From: an uncultured Bacteroidales bacterium
GTDB lineage: Bacteria > Bacteroidota > Bacteroidia > Bacteroidales > UBA932
Assembly (NCBI GenBank): GCA_947168065.1
Contig: CAMVKH010000001.1
Coordinates: 471,640 to 535,639 of the forward strand
Length of the DNA stretch: 64,000 nucleotides
Direction: 5' to 3'
The translations under genes and the position numbers were made by a program. The notes below the pieces were generated by a model. That model had not been told where the DNA came from. It searched no databases and saw nothing but the letters and a program-made list of their open reading frames with translations. Shown piece after piece: positions 51,079 to 60,512 of this stretch (positions within the stretch are counted from its first letter, which is position 1; each line of letters opens with the position of its first letter).

Positions 51079-54018
51079 TTAGAAAGTGAAGTTGACCTGG
51101 AAAATGTACTGCCGCTTGTTCGGGTAGCGGTCGTCGATACCCTGGATGGTTCCGATCAGGCCCGATCCAGTCATGTCCACTTCAGGGTCACCGCCCCAGA
51201 CGGTCGTAAACGTAGCGGCATTGTCGCACGAGAGCGAGAACGTCAGGCCTTTGTCTTTCATGACCGACTTGGGAAGTGAGTAAGACAGGGTGATGTTGCG
51301 GATCTTGAAGTAGTTGCCCGGCACCAGGTAGCCCGTGTGGTAGAGGGTGGCAGGTGCATAGGCAGGCGAGCCGATGGTGGCGATGTCACCGGGACGGCGC
51401 CAGATCTTGTCCTCGTTGGAAGGCAGCAGGGAGTTCGAGACCCAGATGGCCAGGTCGCTGGCACGGCTGCGGCCGTAAAGCTGATTGCCCCAGACGAAGT
51501 TGCTGGTAGCCGACAGTTTGAAGTTCTTCCAGCTCAGGGCCGTCGAAAGACCGCCCTGCCAAGGGATGATCGGCGATCCTGCCTCGATGTAACGGGCGGA
51601 AGCGTAGTCGGTCGTCTTGTTGCCGTTCGCATCGATGTAGAGGTTGCGACCCGTCTGCGGATCGACGCCGGCATATTCGCGGAGATACCAGGTAGCCAGC
51701 TGGCCGCCGTCGTGGTAAACCTGCGAGACACCGGAGTAGTTCGACTTGGTGACGGTGACGCCTTCACCGAAGCCGGTCAGCCAGTTCTTGTTGTAGGCGA
51801 TTTCAAAGTCCACGTCCCAACGCCAGTCGCGGGTCTTGACCGGGGTCACGTTGACAGCGGCCTCGAAACCGGTATTGATCACGGAACCCAGGTTCTGCCA
51901 CTGCTGCGAGAAGCCGCCGGACGGCGGGAGGTCGCGGTAAACGAGCAGGTCGTTGGTCTTGTTGCGATACCAGTTCAGGTCGAGGGACAGCCAGTCGCGG
52001 ATACCGATTTCGGCACCGATGTTGAACTGGGTCGTCTGCTCCCATTTCAGGTTGGCGTTCGCCATCTGGGTCGCGGTTGCAGCGGAGTGGTTGTCGTACT
52101 GCGTGCTGTAGGAGAACGCTTCGAGATATTTGCTGGCGCCGATGTCTTTCATACCGGTCTTACCCCAGCTGGCTTTCAGCTTGAGGTTGGTGATGGCCGA
52201 CGAGTTGAAGAAGTCTTCGTTGCTGAGCACCCACGCGGCGGAAACGCTCGGGAACATAGCCGTACGGTTCTGCTTATTGAAGGTCGAAGACTGGTCGATA
52301 CGGAACGAAGCGTTGATGAAGTACTTCGAAGCATAGTTGTAGGCAGCCTGCGAAATGAAGGACTGCATACCCGTCACCGAATTGGTGCCGGCCACATCCT
52401 TGCTGTCGGAAGCCACGCTCAGCACATACAAGCCATACGGAAGGCCTTTGCCTTCACCGTAGACATTCTGCCACCAGGAACGCTGGGCCTCGTAACCGAC
52501 GAGAGCGTCGAACGAGTGCTTGCCCCAGTCTTTCTGGACCTTGAACATATTGGTGCTGATGCCGCCGTAGTCGAGCGACTGCTCGCCTTCCACCTGGTCG
52601 CCGGGCTGCATGTATTCCACGTCGGCGGTACGATGATAGTCGAAGGTAGCGGCGCTTGCGCTGGCACGCGTCTGCGATACGAAGGAGAGCCAGGGGGTAA
52701 TCTGGGCGGTGAGCACGAAGTCGTAGTCGACGCCGAAGCTCTTCGAGGTGCGGGAATCCTTGTTCCGGTCGGAGTAACCGATCATCGGGTTCTTGTCGTA
52801 CCGGGAGAACAGGTCGGAACGGCCGGTGAAGGGAACGAGGTTGCCTTCGGAGTCATACGGGCTGTCCCAGACGACACCTTGGAGCACGTAGTAAACCAGC
52901 AGGTCGTCCGGCTGGTCCTGCTTGTCGGCCCAGACGTTGACGTTGTTGGTGATGGTGAGCCACTTGGTGAGATACATCGTGTTGTTGGAACGCACGTTGA
53001 TCTTCTTGTAGCCCGTGTATCTCAGAGTACCCTGTTCATCGTAGTAGGAAACACTGTTATAGAAGGAATTCTTGGCGGTACGGCCGGCTACCGAAAGGTG
53101 ATGGCTGTGCAGCAGCGCATTCCGATAGACCAGACCACGCCAGTCCGTATCGGTGTCCATCACCGACTTGGGAGCAACCGACTGCATGGCGACATCGTCC
53201 ACGAGGCCCGTTTCCGGGTCACGGTAGTATTCGCGGTAGTACTGGTACAGCTGACGGGAGTTCATCAGGCGCTGGCGGCTGAAATCCGCCTGGGCCATAC
53301 CGACTGTCGATTTGAAGTTGAACTGCAGCTGGTCGCCTTTGGCTTTCTTCGTGGTGACGACGATCACACCGCCGTTGGCCTGGGCACCGTACATACCGGT
53401 GGAACCAGCGTCTTTCAGGACGGTGACGGACTCGACGTCATTCGGGTCGTACGAACCGCCGATGATACCATCGACCACGTAGAGCGGCTCCTGCGGTGCG
53501 TTCAGGGATGATGTACCACGGATGCGGATGGAAGCGGAGGAACCCGGCAGACCGCTGCTGTTGATGACGGACACACCGGCCACCTTGCCCTGGAGCATGT
53601 GGGTGATGTCGCTGGTCACGACGTCGTTCAGTTTGTCGGCGTTGACCACGGCGACGGCGGAAGTGATTTCTGCCCGCGTCTTGCTGGAGTAGCCCACCAC
53701 GACGATTTCGTCAAGGAGCTGCTGGTCCACGTCGAGGGCGACATCGATGAGTGCTCGGTTCGCTACCGCAATTTCCACGGTCTTGAAACCGATTGTCGTG
53801 AAGACCAGAACGGCATTTCCGTCCGTCACAGTGAGGGCATAAGAGCCGTCTGCGCCTGTGACCGTGCCGTTCATCGTGCCCTTTTCCATAACGCTGGCTC
53901 CGATCATGGGCTCCCCGGTATCCGAAGCGGTAACGGTACCCTTGACCGCAATCTGCGCATTAAGCTGCATAGCTGTCAGCAGCAGGGCGAAGAGAAGGAT
54001 CAATCTTTTCATAGACAA
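51079..54018 (-). CDS. SusC/RagA family TonB-dependent glycan importer
   Basis: A 979-aa outer-membrane transporter. The order is: signal peptide; carboxypeptidase-like domain (VKGTVTASDTGEPMIGASVMEKG at about 24-46); the SusC plug with DEIVVVGYSSKTRAE as TonB box region; GLPGSSASIRIRGTSSLN and PLYVVDGII; and a 22-strand barrel ending FQVNFTF. No N-terminal signalling extension for an anti-sigma factor is present, so control by ECF sigma is not expected; the DeoR regulator is a better candidate. It imports glycans with SusD. Confidence 0.94.
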   Translation of the reverse strand: MSMKRLILLFALLLTAMQLNAQIAVKGTVTASDTGEPMIGASVMEKGTMNGTVTGADGSYALTVTDGNAVLVFTTIGFKTVEIAVANRALIDVALDVDQQLLDEIVVVGYSSKTRAEITSAVAVVNADKLNDVVTSDITHMLQGKVAGVSVINSSGLPGSSASIRIRGTSSLNAPQEPLYVVDGIIGGSYDPNDVESVTVLKDAGSTGMYGAQANGGVIVVTTKKAKGDQLQFNFKSTVGMAQADFSRQRLMNSRQLYQYYREYYRDPETGLVDDVAMQSVAPKSVMDTDTDWRGLVYRNALLHSHHLSVAGRTAKNSFYNSVSYYDEQGTLRYTGYKKINVRSNNTMYLTKWLTITNNVNVWADKQDQPDDLLVYYVLQGVVWDSPYDSEGNLVPFTGRSDLFSRYDKNPMIGYSDRNKDSRTSKSFGVDYDFVLTAQITPWLSFVSQTRASASAATFDYHRTADVEYMQPGDQVEGEQSLDYGGISTNMFKVQKDWGKHSFDALVGYEAQRSWWQNVYGEGKGLPYGLYVLSVASDSKDVAGTNSVTGMQSFISQAAYNYASKYFINASFRIDQSSTFNKQNRTAMFPSVSAAWVLSNEDFFNSSAITNLKLKASWGKTGMKDIGASKYLEAFSYSTQYDNHSAATATQMANANLKWEQTTQFNIGAEIGIRDWLSLDLNWYRNKTNDLLVYRDLPPSGGFSQQWQNLGSVINTGFEAAVNVTPVKTRDWRWDVDFEIAYNKNWLTGFGEGVTVTKSNYSGVSQVYHDGGQLATWYLREYAGVDPQTGRNLYIDANGNKTTDYASARYIEAGSPIIPWQGGLSTALSWKNFKLSATSNFVWGNQLYGRSRASDLAIWVSNSLLPSNEDKIWRRPGDIATIGSPAYAPATLYHTGYLVPGNYFKIRNITLSYSLPKSVMKDKGLTFSLSCDNAATFTTVWGGDPEVDMTGSGLIGTIQGIDDRYPNKRQYIFQVNFTF

Positions 54019-54033
54019 TTATTTGGTTTGGTA

Positions 54034-56073
54034 TTATTGTTTGATTGCTTCCAGTAACAGCGCGTGGTCGAAATCGACGTCGAGGACCGTCTTGTCCGAA
54101 GCGGTCACCACGCCGTAGTCCACGTGGTTGTAGTAATCATTGATCTGATATTTGCAACCCTTTTCAAGGCCCCGGAGCTCGACCTGCTCCACCTTGGGGC
54201 CGCGGGTATAGAAGGCATAGTTGAGGACGCCGTCCTTGCGGATGACGTAGGTCTCGGGGAAGTCGTAGCCGACGTCGTACAGACCCGGGACGATTTCACC
54301 TTCGGAGAGGCGTTTCGCGGCATAGATCTCCAGCGCATTCTTCAGCTGGGCTTCCTTTTCAGGGGTCAGCAGATAGGAACGGCGCACGTGGGGATTGTCC
54401 TTGGGCCAGGTGAACTTGGTGCCGAGGACGGCGCCGATGCCCAGTTGGGTCTGGTAGTCGTTTCCGCCGTCCGACAGCTCGATATGGTCGCCGTAATAAG
54501 CCGTGCGGGGTGCCAGGGCGCGGAGCACATAGCCTTTCGTGCGGATCTGCCAGCTGCTTTCCGGATCAGAGGAAACCGTCTTGTTCACATAAGGAAGATG
54601 ATAGACCGAGAAGCAATCGCCGCACGGGCAGAACTGCAGCACGGCGTGCGGTTTGATGTCACGGGCGGTCTGGTAGATCATCTTGAAGAAGTCGGGCAGC
54701 TCCCGGACATCCTTTTCGGGATCGTCGGGATGATGCGCGGGATTGTAGTCCGGCGCCACGGCGTTCATGTGCTGGCCATCGAGTTTGAGGCCGTCGAAGC
54801 CCCACTCCCCGATGAATTTGGCTACGAGGGCTTTCTGTTCCCGGATGACATCTTCATCGACCGGAGAGAGATACCAACTGTCCCACCAGGTGATATCCTG
54901 CGGCTTGCCGTCCTTGTCCAGGATGACGGATGCAGGATACTTCTTGAGGAAAGAGGAACCCGGGTCGGCTGCCAGCGGAGCCCACCACAGTTCGGCCTTC
55001 AGGCCGTTGGCGTGGAACTGCTCCACCATATATTTCATATCTGCGTCGCCGTGCGGGAAACGCTCTTTCGTAAGTTCCCAGTCGCCTTCGGCGATCTGGT
55101 AGCCGTCGTCGAGCGTCGCCCACTTGAAGCCCAGTTCCTTGACCTTGGGAAGTGTGCCCACGATCTCGTCGATCGTGAAGTGGCGCTCATAACCCCAGGC
55201 GCACCAGGCGGGCTCAAAGGCGTCAGGTTCACTCTGCGGCATGACTACGCCATTGCATTCCAGCAGCTTGGCATAGCCTCGCAGCGCGCTGAAGCAGTCG
55301 CCGGTAAAGACCGAGATGAACGATTCACAGGTTTCGAGCGATTCGCCCGGCTGCAGCAGCAGCGGGCTGTCGTATTCCTTGACGATGCCGATGGTGGCGA
55401 AGTCCTCGCCCGCCTGCTTGCGCACGGGAAGGCTGACCAGCACCGGGTTGGGCTCGAGATGACCAATCATCACGCCGGCATCCTTCCGCCACAGGCAGAC
55501 GACCGGAATACCGCCGCCATAGTCGGAATTGTTCATACCCATGTAGTTCTTCTGCCAGAATCCGTCGCCGACCGGAAGGAGCCAGTCGTCGCGCTCCTCC
55601 GTGGACTGGCCCTGGAAGGACCAGAAGCAGGGATCGTCGCCCGCCGCATTCACGCGCAGGCAGCACACGGACCAGCCGTCAACGGCGATCGCCTCGTCCG
55701 AATCATTCGTATAGACGGCGCGGACAACCAGGGTAGAAGGATAGTTGTCATACGCCGTCACGGATACTTCCCGGACCAGGCCCTTCTGCGACGAGCTCTC
55801 GAAAACCATGCTGCTCCCCTTCCCGAACGCGTCGGAGCACATCTGTCCGGAAACCTGGGAAGGGCCGAATGCGACCTCCGAGCCGCCGGAGGTCAGGGTC
55901 GAGAGCGTCGCGGCGTCCTGGATCAGCGGTGTTTTCGCGGCAGCCGAAACCAGGTGCAGGCTGCCGGCCTTGTCGACCGACAGGGAGAGGTCGCCGCTTT
56001 CCAGGCCGCGGCCGCAAGCGAACGTCGCCAGCAGGAGAGCCAGGCTCAATGTCAAACGAAAGGCGTCTCTCAT
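54034..56073 (-). CDS. GH36-like alpha-galactosidase / alpha-N-acetylgalactosaminidase
   Basis: A 679-aa lipoprotein (lipobox FAC at about 18-20). The N-terminal supersandwich is followed by a TIM barrel: WGYERHFTIDEIVGTLPKVKELGFKWATLDDGYQ, then GLKAELWWAPL, and the catalytic nucleophile Asp in FDGLKLDGQHMN near residue 432. It fits GH36/GH27-like melibiases, which remove alpha-galactose or alpha-GalNAc. Given the other PUL genes, alpha-GalNAc is a likely substrate. Its start overlaps the kinase stop by 4 bp. Confidence 0.82.
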   Translation of the reverse strand: MRDAFRLTLSLALLLATFACGRGLESGDLSLSVDKAGSLHLVSAAAKTPLIQDAATLSTLTSGGSEVAFGPSQVSGQMCSDAFGKGSSMVFESSSQKGLVREVSVTAYDNYPSTLVVRAVYTNDSDEAIAVDGWSVCCLRVNAAGDDPCFWSFQGQSTEERDDWLLPVGDGFWQKNYMGMNNSDYGGGIPVVCLWRKDAGVMIGHLEPNPVLVSLPVRKQAGEDFATIGIVKEYDSPLLLQPGESLETCESFISVFTGDCFSALRGYAKLLECNGVVMPQSEPDAFEPAWCAWGYERHFTIDEIVGTLPKVKELGFKWATLDDGYQIAEGDWELTKERFPHGDADMKYMVEQFHANGLKAELWWAPLAADPGSSFLKKYPASVILDKDGKPQDITWWDSWYLSPVDEDVIREQKALVAKFIGEWGFDGLKLDGQHMNAVAPDYNPAHHPDDPEKDVRELPDFFKMIYQTARDIKPHAVLQFCPCGDCFSVYHLPYVNKTVSSDPESSWQIRTKGYVLRALAPRTAYYGDHIELSDGGNDYQTQLGIGAVLGTKFTWPKDNPHVRRSYLLTPEKEAQLKNALEIYAAKRLSEGEIVPGLYDVGYDFPETYVIRKDGVLNYAFYTRGPKVEQVELRGLEKGCKYQINDYYNHVDYGVVTASDKTVLDVDFDHALLLEAIKQ

Positions 56074-57020
56074 AATTCGATGGTTTGACCGAAATAACGT
56101 TGTGCGGCTTCCTTGACCGCTTCAATGGAAGAGAATGCGCCCGTGCCGCCGGCCGCAGTGGTGTTGACCGCTCCGGCCAGATTGCCCAGACGCTGGCACT
56201 CGGCCAGGTCTTTGCCGCGCACATAGGCGGAGATGAAACCGGCGTCGAAGCTGTCTCCCGCACCGATGGCGTCGACGACCGATTTGTTAAGCATAGCCGG
56301 CATATGGAAGCGCTTCCCTCCGGAAATCACCAGGGATCCGCGGGTTCCCATCTTGACGACCGTCACATTCGCGTAAGGCAGGATGACGTCCACGGCTTCC
56401 TCGACGGTCGCCTTGCGGGTAATGGCCATCAGTTCCTGCTCGTTGGGCATGAAGACATCCACGAGGGGGAGGATCTTCCTGTAGTCGAATTCCCATTTCT
56501 CCTCCGGATCGAACTGGACGTCCATCGAGAGCGTGGCGCCGCAGTCCTTCACCATCCTGACGATCTCAAAGATCTCCTTGTGGAGCGTTTCCTGCAGGAA
56601 AATCGACGAGACGTGGACGTGCTTGGCTTCCCGGATGATTTCCGGGCGGATGTCCTTGACACCCATCAGGCTCATGGCGCCGGGATAGGTCACGTTGGCC
56701 CGGTCGTTGTCGTAATTGAGGATGGCGGTCAGACCGGTCGCCGCATTGTCCACCTCGATGAGGTTGGAGGTGTCCACGTGGCGCTGTTCCAGCGTCGACC
56801 TGACCACCTCGCCGAAGCTGTCCTTGCCGATCATGCCGACGAAGGACACGCGGGCGCCGAGCGTCGCAGCATTGGCCGCAAAGATGGCGGTGGAGCTGCC
56901 GAGCGTCAGGGTCATGTCCTGGGCGAAGATTTCCTTGCCGACCTCCGGAAAACCGGCGATCCGGTTCAGGAGCAGGTCGACGTTCAGTTCGCCCAATGCC
57001 AGGATGTCAAACTTCTTCAT
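56070..57020 (-). CDS. PfkB-family sugar kinase
   Basis: A 316-aa ribokinase-fold kinase. GELNVDLLLNRI is at about 11-22, the substrate-binding GSSTAIFAANAATLGARVSFVG follows, and the PfkB C-terminal signature is VDAIGAGDSFDAGFISAYVRG near residue 245, with the catalytic Asp. The operon context suggests a tagatose-6-phosphate or related kinase for GalNAc breakdown. It overlaps the aldolase gene by 1 bp and the GH36 gene by 4 bp. Confidence 0.88.
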   Translation of the reverse strand: MKKFDILALGELNVDLLLNRIAGFPEVGKEIFAQDMTLTLGSSTAIFAANAATLGARVSFVGMIGKDSFGEVVRSTLEQRHVDTSNLIEVDNAATGLTAILNYDNDRANVTYPGAMSLMGVKDIRPEIIREAKHVHVSSIFLQETLHKEIFEIVRMVKDCGATLSMDVQFDPEEKWEFDYRKILPLVDVFMPNEQELMAITRKATVEEAVDVILPYANVTVVKMGTRGSLVISGGKRFHMPAMLNKSVVDAIGAGDSFDAGFISAYVRGKDLAECQRLGNLAGAVNTTAAGGTGAFSSIEAVKEAAQRYFGQTIEL

Positions 57021-58285
57021 TATAGCAGCGCGTTGAGATTAACCAGGTTGAAGGCTACGTAGTATTTGTCGATGGCCCGCTCGATCGTGGAAAGGACGAT
57101 GCTCTCCGCATCGATTCCGTTCAAGGACAGATTGTCATAGAGCATCCGACGGGCGGCTACGGCTTCCGGCTTCTGCCAGATGTACCGGGCACCGGTCTGG
57201 ATGAGCCAGCGCTGCCGGTCCGGCGTGATGGAAGCGAAGTCGTCGGGCGACTCGTTGCCGTGCACCCACTTCTTCCAACGGCCGGAATCCACGACCAGCC
57301 GCTTGAGGATGGCCGTCATATGGGAATGCATCGGCACGCGTCCTTCCGCATAAAGCTGGTCCTCAACGGCTTCGAGTTCTTCCAAAGCGTTGTATTCGGC
57401 AACGGTGAATTCGGGGCCGACATTGGCGGCGCCCATTCCGCTGAGCGGGTATTCTTCCGGATTCTCCACATCGTCGGTATAATGACCCTTGATGAAACTG
57501 CCGTAGCGGGCGACTGTCGAAGTCAGCTGCTTCGCCACGGCGGGATCGAAGAAGGTCGTGTGGAGGTCCGTACCCACCTTTCCGACCACGAAGCAAGGCC
57601 AGGCATCGGCGCAACCGTTCTTCGCAAGGCCTTCTTTGAGCAGGCCGAGGAACTTGTTGAAAACCGACATGTCAGCCAGACCGCCATGCACTTCCTCCGT
57701 TCCGACCTCATAGGCGATTGGAGCAATGCCGCGTTGCTTGCGGAAATTCTCGATATGGGTGATCAGTTCGATCGTACGGGCGGCGACCACCTCGATGTCG
57801 ATGATCTTGCCCTTGGGAAGGAAGCGGTCCACGGTCGGATCGACATGGATCAGTTCGTAACCGGCCAGCAGAGCGGCTTCATAGGAACGCTTGACGCCTT
57901 CCATCGCCTTCTCGTAGGGCCACATCTCGATGGTCTGGATATCCTTGAGCCAGGGTCCTCCATGATCGATGCAGGCCAGGAAGGGACCGGTGAAATGGTT
58001 GCGGGCAGCTTCCACTTTCATCACACGGACGAAATCTTCCTGCGTCATGCCGGTGTATCCACCGTCGCAGTCCACCTGGTTGAGGGTGGCGGCAAACAGG
58101 ATCGGCGCATTGTTGCGCTTCGCGGCCCGGAAGGCCGCCTTGATGACTGCTGGAGAGTTGGGGCAGACCGCGAGCAGCGTCATGGGCTTGTGACCCTGTG
58201 CCGTCAGTTCCCCTACCCGGTCCAGCAGTCTTCTCAATTTGGGAGTTTCATCTATGTGCGTTATCTTACTCATAATCGTTTTCAT
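57020..58285 (-). CDS. Tagatose-1,6-bisphosphate aldolase subunit (AgaZ/KbaZ/GatZ-like)
   Basis: A 421-aa protein of the KbaZ/GatZ family, full length. A second ATG (MSKITHIDE) 4 codons in is also possible. Family blocks are RAAKRNNAPILFAATLNQVDCDGGYTGMTQEDF, FLACIDHGGPWLKD, HVDPTVDRFLPKGKIIDIEVVAART, and YEVGTEEVHGGL. In proteobacteria this is the non-catalytic partner of KbaY/GatY; no KbaY-like gene is in the window. In the PUL it would close GalNAc breakdown by feeding the aldolase step. Confidence 0.82.
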   Translation of the reverse strand: MKTIMSKITHIDETPKLRRLLDRVGELTAQGHKPMTLLAVCPNSPAVIKAAFRAAKRNNAPILFAATLNQVDCDGGYTGMTQEDFVRVMKVEAARNHFTGPFLACIDHGGPWLKDIQTIEMWPYEKAMEGVKRSYEAALLAGYELIHVDPTVDRFLPKGKIIDIEVVAARTIELITHIENFRKQRGIAPIAYEVGTEEVHGGLADMSVFNKFLGLLKEGLAKNGCADAWPCFVVGKVGTDLHTTFFDPAVAKQLTSTVARYGSFIKGHYTDDVENPEEYPLSGMGAANVGPEFTVAEYNALEELEAVEDQLYAEGRVPMHSHMTAILKRLVVDSGRWKKWVHGNESPDDFASITPDRQRWLIQTGARYIWQKPEAVAARRMLYDNLSLNGIDAESIVLSTIERAIDKYYVAFNLVNLNALL

Positions 58286-58288
58286 GCT

Positions 58289-59419
58289 TTAGTATTCATA
58301 AATCTTAACGCCGTTGACCACGCGCGAGATCGTGCCGCGCACGGACGGCTTGTCGGGATTGAGCCCTTTCGAAAGGGAGAAGAAATAGCCCAGCAGCTGG
58401 CCGGCCAGGACGAAGGGCACATATTTGTACTCACCCTCCTCCAGGGCTTTCGAGGCAGGGGCGTCAATCTCCAGGTCGATGTCTTCCTTGACTCCGGAGG
58501 GAGTCAGGGAGACGATGATCTGTGCGGCGGGACGGTTTTCCTTGCCGACCTGGTCGATCAGGTCGAGTTCATAACGGCGGGTGTACGGATCGTCGCTCAG
58601 CAGATAGACGACCAGCGTGCGTTCGTTCACAACGGCCTTGGGGCCGTGCCGGAGCCCCATGAAGGAATCGAAGGAGCACATGATCTGACCGTCCGTCAGT
58701 TCCTGGAGTTTGAGGTGGCTCTCGCAGGCAATGCCCTTGAGCGCGCCGGAGCCGAGGAATACGGCCCGATAGATGGTCTTCGCCGTCATCTCCCGCAACG
58801 CCGTGGTCACGGCATCTTCCAGGAAATGCGAGGCGAAGGCAGCCGCAGCCTCAAGCCGGGCCTCTTCAACATCCAGCGTCTGGATGTTCTTGCACAGCAG
58901 GCAGGCGATCAGCATCGAGGTAAAGCTGCTGGTCATGGCCAGGCTGCGGTCGTTCGTTCCGTCGGGGAGGACGATGACCAGGTCTTTTCCGGGTTCGGCT
59001 TCCTTGGCCAGGCAGCCGTCCGGATTACACGTAATAATAAGGTGTCGCGCATCCTTGCAGAACTTGCGGGCAATCCGGTAGGCCGCCACGCTCTCCGGGC
59101 TGTTGCCGGAACGGGCGAAAGAGACGAAGAGTTTGTCTTCCGGACTGAGGAAGGAGCAGGGCGCCGACACGATGTCGGTCGTGGCGACCGAGCGGGTCTG
59201 TCCGTAGCCGTCCTGCATGAAGAGGCAGGCGGCCGTATCGGCCACGAAGGCCGAAGTTCCGGCGCCCGTCAGCACGGTACGGGTCTGCTTGGTGATCTGG
59301 TTGTCGGCGAGGAAGCGCTCGATATCGGCTTTGCGCTTCCGGATGATCCGGAATGATTCCATCCACATCCGGGGCTGATGCTCGATTTCGCGAATTGTAT
59401 GACAGTCCAATGTCAGCAT
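58289..59419 (-). CDS. agaS: SIS-domain galactosamine-6-phosphate deaminase/isomerase (AgaS-like)
   Basis: A 376-aa double-SIS protein, first gene of the PUL operon. The first SIS domain has TVLTGAGTSAFVADTAA with SAPCSFLSPEDKLFVSFARSGNSPES; MTSSFTSMLIACLL follows; the second SIS domain has AVFLGSGALKGIACESHLKL and DSFMGLRHGPKAVV. AgaS converts galactosamine-6-phosphate to tagatose-6-phosphate and ammonia. The next gene starts 3 bp after its stop, and an AgaS, AgaZ, kinase order is the core of the aga pathway. Confidence 0.82.
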   Translation of the reverse strand: MLTLDCHTIREIEHQPRMWMESFRIIRKRKADIERFLADNQITKQTRTVLTGAGTSAFVADTAACLFMQDGYGQTRSVATTDIVSAPCSFLSPEDKLFVSFARSGNSPESVAAYRIARKFCKDARHLIITCNPDGCLAKEAEPGKDLVIVLPDGTNDRSLAMTSSFTSMLIACLLCKNIQTLDVEEARLEAAAAFASHFLEDAVTTALREMTAKTIYRAVFLGSGALKGIACESHLKLQELTDGQIMCSFDSFMGLRHGPKAVVNERTLVVYLLSDDPYTRRYELDLIDQVGKENRPAAQIIVSLTPSGVKEDIDLEIDAPASKALEEGEYKYVPFVLAGQLLGYFFSLSKGLNPDKPSVRGTISRVVNGVKIYEY

Positions 59420-59452
59420 ATGATAACAGTACGATTGGTTTTACGACAATTT

Positions 59453-59500
59453 CAGGGATATCCCTGTGCAAAACTAATAAGAAATTTATTTTTCGACAAA
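59453..59500 (-). promoter_or_regulatory. PUL promoter with palindromic operator
   Basis: Minus strand: -33 TTTG (complement of 59497-59500), 20-bp spacer, -7 TAGTTTTG (complement of 59469-59476), a full consensus. The transcription start should fall near 59462, inside the perfect 14-bp palindrome CAGGGATATCCCTG (59453-59466). A repressor there would block initiation. The start codon at 59419 leaves a leader of about 43 nt. Confidence 0.7.
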
Positions 59501-59505
59501 TAATT

Positions 59506-59535
59506 TTTGAATTTTTCTTATTTTTTGTAAGTTTG
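59506..59535 (+). promoter_or_regulatory. Promoter of the DeoR-type regulator
   Basis: TTTG at 59506-59509, 18-bp spacer, TAAGTTTG at 59528-59535. The leader to the ATG at 59709 is long, about 165 nt, and holds the inverted repeat at 59556-59569 and the AgaR-like box at 59658-59673. Confidence 0.6.
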
Positions 59536-59555
59536 CATCAGGGTTTCGGAGCGTG

Positions 59556-59569
59556 GCGAAAGATTTCGC
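59556..59569. promoter_or_regulatory. Candidate operator, GCGAAA-2-TTTCGC
   Basis: An inverted repeat (GCGAAA GA TTTCGC) about 15 bp downstream of the DeoR transcription start. The position fits self-repression by the DeoR protein. Confidence 0.45.
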
Positions 59570-59657
59570 TTATTTTTTGAAAATTTCGTAATAAGCGGTT
59601 TTGTTTTGAAACTATTTTTTATTATCTTGCAGAAAATTTTACAAAATATTATCTATT

Positions 59658-59673
59658 GTTTCGAAACGAAACC
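59658..59673. promoter_or_regulatory. Candidate AgaR-like box
   Basis: Reads GTTTCGAAACGAAACC; the complement has TTTCGTTTCG, which resembles the repeated TTTCRTTTY core of the enterobacterial AgaR site as I remember it. It lies 35 bp before the regulator start codon. The likeness may be coincidental in an AT-rich region. Confidence 0.4.
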
Positions 59674-59708
59674 TTAACTTTCATTTTTTGAACCTTAACG
59701 CCCGCACG

Positions 59709-60500
59709 ATGAAAAGAAAATATTCCATAGAAGAAAGAAGAAGCAAGATTCTGAACATGCTCCACACCGAGGGGCGGGTCTTCGTGGAAAAGCTGGTGGA
59801 GACCTTCGACGTCTCTGAGGTATCCATCCGGAAAGACCTGGCCGTCCTGGAAGAGCGGAAACTGCTGGTCCGGGTGAAAGGTGGCGCCATCGCCCTCCAT
59901 CAGGCAGGCGATTTCGACGACATGTCGATCAGCAGCAAGCAGCGTCTCCATACTCACGAAAAACAGCTCATCGGTAAATTTGCCGCAGACATGATCCACG
60001 ACGGCGACCGGATCATCCTCGACTCCGGCACCACGACCATGGAGATTGCCAAGAATCTTGACGGGTTCAAGGATCTGACCATCATCACCAATGCTCTCGA
60101 CATCGCCATCACGCTCAACAACTACGGCCGCTTCAACGTCATCGTGCTCGGCGGAGCGATGCGCGCCGTATCGCATTCGACGGTCGGCATGATCTCGGAA
60201 TACGCGCTCAAGAACATTTTCTGCGACAAGCTGTTCCTGGGCGTCGACAGTATCAGCATCAAGGATGGACTCTCCACGCCCAGCCTGGAAGAAGCCAGCC
60301 TCAACCAGGCCATGATCGGCGCCGCAAGGGAAGTGATCGCCGTCTTCGACTCCAGCAAATTCGGCCGCCGGACCTTCGCCCACATCGCCGACCTCGACAA
60401 GATCACGACCATCGTGACCGACAGCCACATCTCCCCCGAACTCAAAGACTACATCGAAAAATCACACATCACCCTGCATATCGTCGACACCGACGCCTAA
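59709..60500 (+). CDS. DeoR/GlpR-family transcriptional regulator (AgaR-like)
   Basis: A 263-aa regulator. I use ATG 59709; a TTG at 59688 gives 7 extra residues and lacks support. The N-terminal DeoR helix-turn-helix is SIEERRSKILNMLHTEGRVFVEKLVETFDVSEVSIRKDLAVLEER at about 4-48, followed by the sugar-phosphate sensor domain (GDRIILDSGTTTMEIAKNL and LGVDSISIKDGLSTPSLEEA). DeoR proteins release DNA on binding phosphosugars. It sits opposite the PUL and is its likely repressor, with a GalNAc pathway intermediate as probable inducer. Confidence 0.88.
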   Translation: MKRKYSIEERRSKILNMLHTEGRVFVEKLVETFDVSEVSIRKDLAVLEERKLLVRVKGGAIALHQAGDFDDMSISSKQRLHTHEKQLIGKFAADMIHDGDRIILDSGTTTMEIAKNLDGFKDLTIITNALDIAITLNNYGRFNVIVLGGAMRAVSHSTVGMISEYALKNIFCDKLFLGVDSISIKDGLSTPSLEEASLNQAMIGAAREVIAVFDSSKFGRRTFAHIADLDKITTIVTDSHISPELKDYIEKSHITLHIVDTDA

Positions 60501-60512
60501 TCATTGAAAACC

